From positions 1-8,696 of the forward strand of contig CAZYEX010000112.1 in assembly GCA_964646605.1 (NCBI GenBank): a stretch of DNA of 8,696 bases. The letters are read 5' to 3'. Made by a program: the position numbers and the translations under genes. This stretch comes from SBAX01 sp964646605 (GTDB lineage Bacteria; Planctomycetota; Phycisphaerae; UBA1845). Positions 5,565 to 8,696 of the stretch are shown here, piece after piece. The notes below the pieces were generated by a model. The model did no database searches. It had not been told where the DNA came from and worked only from the letters and a program-made list of their open reading frames with translations. Each line of letters opens with the position of its first letter. Position 1 is the stretch's first letter.

Positions 5565-6434
5565 CTATCGCGCCCCACCGGCCGCTTTGGGAGCCGGCTT
5601 CGCCGACAGGGTCACCTTGACGGCCACCGTCGTTCCCGATTCTGCGTTGGCGGAGGGCCCCGAGAACGCCAGCGTGATCGGATCGGGGAGCGTGATCGGG
5701 AACCCGATCAAGCGTTTCGCGAGGTCTGGCGGCATCACGGGGAGGAGCCTTTTCGGCCCGACGGTCTCCCGCTTCGCCTCGAAGCCGGGGACGTCGGAAG
5801 TTGTCGCGACGGTCACGAGGTCGGTGCCGTCCAGGAATGTCGTGGAGACGCTATTGAGGTCGCAGGTCATCTTCTTGAGGTCACAGGCCAGACTGCCATG
5901 CTTGGAGACGTACGCGACTCCACGTCCCTTCGATGTGGTGGTGTCTGTCGCCCAGCCGTGAGATGGATGGTCGCGGTAGCGAGACCGAACCACCTCGTCG
6001 ATCGAGAACTCGACCGGCAGATACAGCGAAGTGTCGGACAGATCGATCTTGCCGGACGTCATCTGTTTTTCGACCACCGCGAAGTCGGGGGGCGCCGTCG
6101 ACCAGCCGGTGAAGCGCCCCTTCTCCATGTCCGCCGGGGTCAAGGGCATGCTGCTCACAGGGTTTATGCCCGGCATCGGCTTGTCGAGCGGCACTTCGAA
6201 CCTCGCGGTTCGTGTGATGCGATGCGCTGCATCCGAGATTCCGTGCTTCGGCATGGCAACGCCGAACTCCCTCGTCCCTGTTTCTGTGATCTCGAAAAGC
6301 AGGTAGATCGTCTTGCGCTCCAAGAACGCCTGCTTCGCCGCTGGCGTTGGATCGGCGCCGAAGGCGGAAACCGGGTAAAGCAAGCCTAGCGCTGCGATGA
6401 ATGTGGTGAAGTTCTGAGATCGCTTCGAGCTCAT
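5565..6434 (-). CDS. Secreted protein of unknown function
   Basis: 289 residues from ATG 6434. That start is chosen because AGGGG lies 4 nt upstream and the peptide begins MSSKRSQNFTTFIAALGLLY, followed by PVSAFGA, a typical signal peptide with cleavage likely before DPTPAAK. Starting 27 bases earlier (ATG 6461) would bury the signal. The mature part has no membrane segment. Notable stretches are YLLFEITETGTREFGVAMPK, RFTGWSTAPPDFAVVEKQM and a cysteine pair in CDLKKMTC that could form a disulfide. The final part (LPDPITLAFSGPSANAESGT, then TVAVKVTLSAKP) suggests beta structure, and the end is Ala/Lys/Pro-rich. I do not recognise the family. The gene is intact and appears to be transcribed alone; a TAGACT hexamer upstream of the start could serve as its -10. 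Confidence 0.75.
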   Translation of the reverse strand: MSSKRSQNFTTFIAALGLLYPVSAFGADPTPAAKQAFLERKTIYLLFEITETGTREFGVAMPKHGISDAAHRITRTARFEVPLDKPMPGINPVSSMPLTPADMEKGRFTGWSTAPPDFAVVEKQMTSGKIDLSDTSLYLPVEFSIDEVVRSRYRDHPSHGWATDTTTSKGRGVAYVSKHGSLACDLKKMTCDLNSVSTTFLDGTDLVTVATTSDVPGFEAKRETVGPKRLLPVMPPDLAKRLIGFPITLPDPITLAFSGPSANAESGTTVAVKVTLSAKPAPKAAGGAR

Positions 6435-6467
6435 CGGTCCCCTCTGTTCGAGATCAGGCAAGTCTAG

Positions 6468-6493
6468 GGCGGAGTCTAACGTGGGAGTCCGCC
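6468..6493. repeat. Small inverted repeat after an old stop codon
   Basis: GGCGGA and TCCGCC are separated by 14 nt. On the minus strand the repeat immediately follows the TAA of the acidic coding remnant at 6494, where a terminator would sit, but no T run follows, so it is at best a weak one. Confidence 0.25.
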
Positions 6494-6568
6494 TTATTCG
6501 AAATCGTCTTGCCCGGGGCCTTCGCCGTCGCCGTCGCCAAAGTAGTCGCCACTCGGCGGGCTCTCATG
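6494..6568 (-). pseudogene. Short acidic C-terminal coding remnant
   Basis: One minus-strand frame reads HESPPSGDYFGDGDGEGPGQ then DDFE and TAA (6494-6496). The Asp/Gly run comes from a hexanucleotide-like GGCGAC repeat. It looks like the end of a gene whose body is gone, since the nucleotidyltransferase gene ends at 6611. I do not recognise it; the evidence is composition and codon pattern only. Confidence 0.25.
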
Positions 6569-6610
6569 CCTGCGGTGAGTTGGCCGGTTGAGTGGAGGCG
6601 GCGGGTGGCA

Positions 6611-7198
6611 CTACATCCCCATCGAACCCGCCTCCGATAGCGCACGGGCCAGCAAGTCCGCGAGGCCCAGATCGGCCGCGACTCGGGCGAGATACCCGCG
6701 CTCGAGCTTGCTCCCTTGGACCTTCAGCACGCCAAGGACGTCACGCCACTGCCGGTCCGACACTCCCCCGCCCATCCGGAACCAGCGGAGCTTGTGAATC
6801 ACGACATCCTCCGGGGACGCCAACTGGACCTCGGATCCCGGCTCGCCGCGCAGCGCGACGCGACGACTCCGCGCGAGCTGGTCGCGGTAGACCGGATCGT
6901 CGGGCGAAACGTAGACGTCGGCCTTCACCAGCATTTCCTCGTGGATCAGGTTGAAACTCGACTTGTCACGCACGGCACGGCGGACCGACGCGTCGACAAT
7001 GTGGAAGTCGCCCTGAGTTGCGGCGATCAAGTCGTCCACGTGCTGCGGGCGCAACTCCGCGACCAAGTCGACATCGAGCGTCGTTCGTACCTCACCGTAC
7101 ACGGAGGACGCCACGGACCCGCCCACGCAGTATCGAATGCCGAGGCGCTCGAGAACCCGGGCGAGGATCAATGCGAGCTCGACCGGATCGGGCGCCAT
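6611..7198 (-). CDS. AbiEii-like nucleotidyltransferase, probable toxin/effector of a two-gene module
   Basis: 195 residues from ATG 7198. The nucleotidyltransferase core is intact: CVGGSVASSVYG (24-35) with the GGS motif, TTLDVDLV (39-46) with catalytic D42 and D44, and VKADVYV (91-97) with the third acid D94. It continues with SPEDVVIHKLRWFR (129-142), the conserved helix of the AbiEii/DUF6036-type nucleotidyltransferases, and ends in YLARVAADLGLADLLARALS, the usual tail. Relatives act as toxins that modify tRNA or as antiphage effectors; the exact substrate is unknown here. The ATG shares one base with the stop of the upstream gene (TGATG), so the two are translationally coupled. The frame is open further upstream to 7384, but that stretch overlaps the partner gene and shows no family features, so the later start is preferred. 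No damage is visible. Confidence 0.8.
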   Translation of the reverse strand: MAPDPVELALILARVLERLGIRYCVGGSVASSVYGEVRTTLDVDLVAELRPQHVDDLIAATQGDFHIVDASVRRAVRDKSSFNLIHEEMLVKADVYVSPDDPVYRDQLARSRRVALRGEPGSEVQLASPEDVVIHKLRWFRMGGGVSDRQWRDVLGVLKVQGSKLERGYLARVAADLGLADLLARALSEAGSMGM

Positions 7199-7491
7199 CA
7201 CCACCCTTCCCGGTGCGGGTCCCAGCCAAACAGCTCGATGGACGCTTCGCGGCCTAGCGTGAGGGCGGCAAAGCGCTTCCGTAGTTCCGCCTCGGACCCC
7301 AAGGGATGGCGCTGGCGCAGCCCGGCCATTGCCAACTCGCATGCGGCACGAGTGGACACGGAAAGCATCTCGGCCTTGCGCCATGGCGGCAGCTCCCGGA
7401 TCCGATCGAAAAGATACCGCTCCGTGGCCTCGTCCGTGTCGGGCGATTGAGGGCGGTAACCTCGAGGATTGTTGGGCTCGGGCAACGGCAT
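7198..7491 (-). CDS. Small helical partner protein of the nucleotidyltransferase (putative antitoxin)
   Basis: 97 residues from ATG 7491, which has AGAGG 5 nt upstream. An earlier in-frame start at 7548 is unlikely because it lies inside the predicted promoter. SPDTDEATERYLFDRIRELP, PWRKAEMLSVSTRAACELAM and AGLRQRHPLGSEAELRKRFA form a run of amphipathic helices. I know this pattern (SPDT..PWRK..L.AGLRQRHP..) as a small hypothetical family found directly upstream of AbiEii-like nucleotidyltransferase genes. No DNA-binding motif is obvious. It is first in a two-gene operon whose second gene starts on its stop codon. Antitoxin function is inferred from position and size, not shown. Confidence 0.7.
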   Translation of the reverse strand: MPLPEPNNPRGYRPQSPDTDEATERYLFDRIRELPPWRKAEMLSVSTRAACELAMAGLRQRHPLGSEAELRKRFAALTLGREASIELFGWDPHREGW

Positions 7492-7520
7492 CACGGCCTC
7501 TGTGCGGAGTCGGCTGGGGG

Positions 7521-7550
7521 ATCGTACCCTCCTTCCACGATCCATCACAA
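7521..7550 (-). promoter_or_regulatory. Predicted sigma-70-type promoter of the nucleotidyltransferase operon
   Basis: On the minus strand TTGTGA (7550-7545) and TACGAT (7526-7521) are separated by 18 bp. Transcription would start near 7514, giving a leader of about 23 nt with AGAGG before ATG 7491. The region lies between divergent genes, 7491 on the minus strand and 7605 on the plus strand. Confidence 0.45.
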
Positions 7551-7604
7551 GGCTGCGGCCTGGCCTTGTGCCTCCACCGCGGGTAGGATCTTCAAAGGAG
7601 TCCC

Positions 7605-7838
7605 ATGAGCAGGAAAGATTCGGCCGCGATGTTCTTGAAGCTGGCGGGCACCGGCAAAACCGAAGACGCCTATGCGAGATTCATCGCGCCGGATTTCATC
7701 CATCACAACCAATATTTCCGAGGCGACAGGACGTCGCCGTCGTTCATATTCAGATTCAAGGGCGACAAGGTGGTCGAGCTCTGGGATCTCGGCCAACTTC
7801 TGATCAAGGACTCACCCAACGAAAACGGAGCGTTCTAG
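7605..7838 (+). pseudogene. SnoaL/NTF2-like protein gene lacking its central part
   Basis: ATG 7605 follows a good ribosome binding site (AAAGGAG, 5 nt spacing). The 77-residue frame begins MSRKDSAAMFLKLAGTGKTE, with DAYARFIAPDFIHHNQYFRG (21-40), and ends FRFKGDKVVELWDLGQLLIK then DSPNENGAF. Both ends match SnoaL-like polyketide-cyclase/NTF2-fold proteins, which have about 120-140 residues; roughly 45-55 central residues are missing at about 7728. Between the halves bases 7736-7750 encode AVVHI in the frame one before, the words that normally precede FRFKGD. So the deletion put the sequence out of frame and a second small indel, near 7749, put it back. The ORF is open, but an NTF2 barrel without its centre is unlikely to fold. 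It converges on the secreted-protein gene, 13 bp apart. Confidence 0.75.
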
Positions 7839-7851
7839 GTCCGCACAGACT

Positions 7852-8436
7852 TCAATCTTCCATGGCGGAGACCTTGTCTCCTGAGAAGATGACCTTGAAG
7901 AAGTCGTACGTTCCTTTCATGTAGGTCAGCTCGCGTGCCTTGGGGTCATGGTTCGTGGCCGAGTCGTGGCGAAACGGCGGCGTGTAGCTGTACGGCGGGT
8001 AACCCACGGCGAGGAACACGGCCTTCCTCGTCATGCCCTCGAGGATCTTCGCGTCCTTGATCCCTTCGAGATCCTTCTTGCCGAACCCTTTCAACGAAGG
8101 AGCGGTGGATCCTAGGATGTGATCGAGGACGAAGGTCGCGTCGGGATTCGCCTTCTCGATGTCCAGCTTGACCGTGCGGGTCGGATCCTCGAAAACGAGG
8201 ATCGCCTTCTCGTCGTCGATCTTCTTCACCGTGACCTTTGAGCCCAGGGGCACGAAATCCCCTGCGATGTAGTTCTGCCACTCGGCCTCGTTGTCTTCGA
8301 CGTGGAGATTGTGCTGAAGCGTGAAGCGCTTCCCCTCGTAGTTCGCCTTCAACTCGGCCTTGTCGGCGGCGCGGGCTGCGGGCGCGGCTTCGAGGAGAGC
8401 CAGAATGAGCAGGACCGCCATCGAAGTAGGTCTCAT
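7852..8436 (-). CDS. Secreted protein with SmpA/OmlA-like C-terminal region
   Basis: 194 residues. ATG 8436 has AGGAG 9 nt upstream and gives a signal peptide, MRPTSMAVLLILALLEAAPA then ARAA, with cleavage likely before DKAELKAN. The mature half contains GDFVPLGSKVTVKKIDDEKA, a small beta-strand domain. From about residue 133 it reads EGMTRKAVFLAVGYPPYSYT, then ELTYMKGTYDFFKVIFSGDK. The G-M-T-R..V..A.GYPP pattern followed by a short strand-rich end is that of BLIP/SmpA/OmlA-like folds, which often occur in envelope proteins. There is no lipobox cysteine, so it is probably periplasmic or exported. Function is unknown. The gene is intact and has its own promoter-like TACAAT. Confidence 0.75.
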   Translation of the reverse strand: MRPTSMAVLLILALLEAAPAARAADKAELKANYEGKRFTLQHNLHVEDNEAEWQNYIAGDFVPLGSKVTVKKIDDEKAILVFEDPTRTVKLDIEKANPDATFVLDHILGSTAPSLKGFGKKDLEGIKDAKILEGMTRKAVFLAVGYPPYSYTPPFRHDSATNHDPKARELTYMKGTYDFFKVIFSGDKVSAMED

Positions 8437-8466
8437 GTGGGGATGCTCCTTTGAATGAGCCGGATG

Positions 8467-8472
8467 ATTGTA
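8467..8472 (-). promoter_or_regulatory. Predicted -10 box of the 7852-8436 gene
   Basis: TACAAT on the minus strand lies about 30 nt before ATG 8436, giving a leader of about 24 nt with the AGGAG site. No good -35 box is seen at the standard distance. Confidence 0.4.
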
Positions 8473-8562
8473 AGCACACAGTGTCGGCGTGGGCTCATCG
8501 AGTCGAGAATGTCCGAATGCAGCGGATTCTTGTAACCGCCGGCTCCCGCGCGCGGCCTAGTC

Positions 8563-8572
8563 CTTGATCAAG
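8563..8572. repeat. 10-bp perfect palindrome CTTGATCAAG
   Basis: A perfect palindrome in the non-coding segment 8473-8602. It could be an operator half or chance; no neighbouring second copy is seen. Confidence 0.25.
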
Positions 8573-8602
8573 CGTGATCCGAGAGGAATCGTGAAGGAAT
8601 AA

Positions 8603-8682
8603 CACTCGAAACGCCCGCCAGTCGTGGCAAAGTTCAGTTGCGAAAAAGAACGCGTCACGACACGCGGAGGGCATTTCGAGTG
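8603..8682. repeat. 80-bp imperfect palindrome with three nested stems
   Basis: The outer arms CACTCGAAACGCCC (8603-8616) and GGGCATTTCGAGTG (8669-8682) pair at 13 of 14 positions. A second stem GTCGTGGC (8621-8628) with GTCACGAC (8654-8661) pairs at 7 of 8 plus one G-T. A third, GTTC (8632-8635) with GAAC (8648-8651), encloses a 12-nt loop. No ORF is associated. It may be a MITE/REP-like element, the end of a transposable element, or a structured RNA; no terminator T run follows. Confidence 0.65.
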
Positions 8683-8696
8683 AGCCAAAGTAGACG

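Noticed and set aside
6716..7450. Plus-strand open frame of 244 codons
   Set aside because: Antisense to the nucleotidyltransferase/partner operon, whose motifs and overlaps are convincing.
1..8696. CRISPR array or integron attC cassette array
   Set aside because: No regularly spaced direct repeats and no attC-type RYYYAAC/GTTRRRY core pairs were found.

Overview
The window is high-GC bacterial chromosome, probably from an uncultured soil or sediment lineage. Proteins of these kinds are common in Acidobacteriota, Eisenbacteria, Gemmatimonadota and Myxococcota, but nothing here fixes the phylum. There is no rRNA, no CRISPR array, no complete tRNA and no intact mobile element. Metabolic context is thin; most of the window is accessory or decaying DNA with a few intact genes.

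Layout. 1-900 (+) is the C-terminal part of a DUF5060/DUF4038-type glycoside-hydrolase-like protein with a Collagen_bind_2-like end. 993-1229 (+) is a fragment of an acyl-CoA synthetase. 1279-1306 (-) is a tRNA/tmRNA-like 3' end without its 5' half. 1523-2106 (+) is a MntA/HepT (MNT/HEPN) module with an intact nucleotidyltransferase antitoxin and a toxin gene that has lost its middle. 2107-2521 holds remnants: a C-terminal tail seen on site-specific recombinases and a possible IS91-type zinc-binding start. 2522-3703 (-) is an intact GT-C (PMT_2-like) membrane glycosyltransferase. 3927-4351 (+) is a secreted/outer-membrane protein gene with a frameshift and an internal deletion. 4443-4875 (+) is an unrecognised gene with a frameshift. 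4893-4920 (-) is a second tRNA/tmRNA-like 3' end. 5091-5558 (+) is an ECF sigma region 2 joined in frame to a HEAT-repeat tail. 5565-6434 (-) and 7852-8436 (-) are intact secreted proteins. 6611-7491 (-) is an intact two-gene nucleotidyltransferase/partner module that looks toxin-antitoxin-like. 7605-7838 (+) is a SnoaL/NTF2-like gene lacking its centre. 8603-8682 is a long imperfect palindrome.

Two things stand out. First, at least four genes (HepT, the 3927 gene, the sigma/HEAT locus and the SnoaL gene) keep recognisable N- and C-terminal ends but lack the middle. All of them lie on the + strand, while every long minus-strand gene is intact. Second, two tRNA/tmRNA-like 3' ends in the same orientation, sharing an 18-bp core, bracket about 3.6 kb containing the TA module, recombinase-like debris and cargo-like genes, as an old integrated island would.
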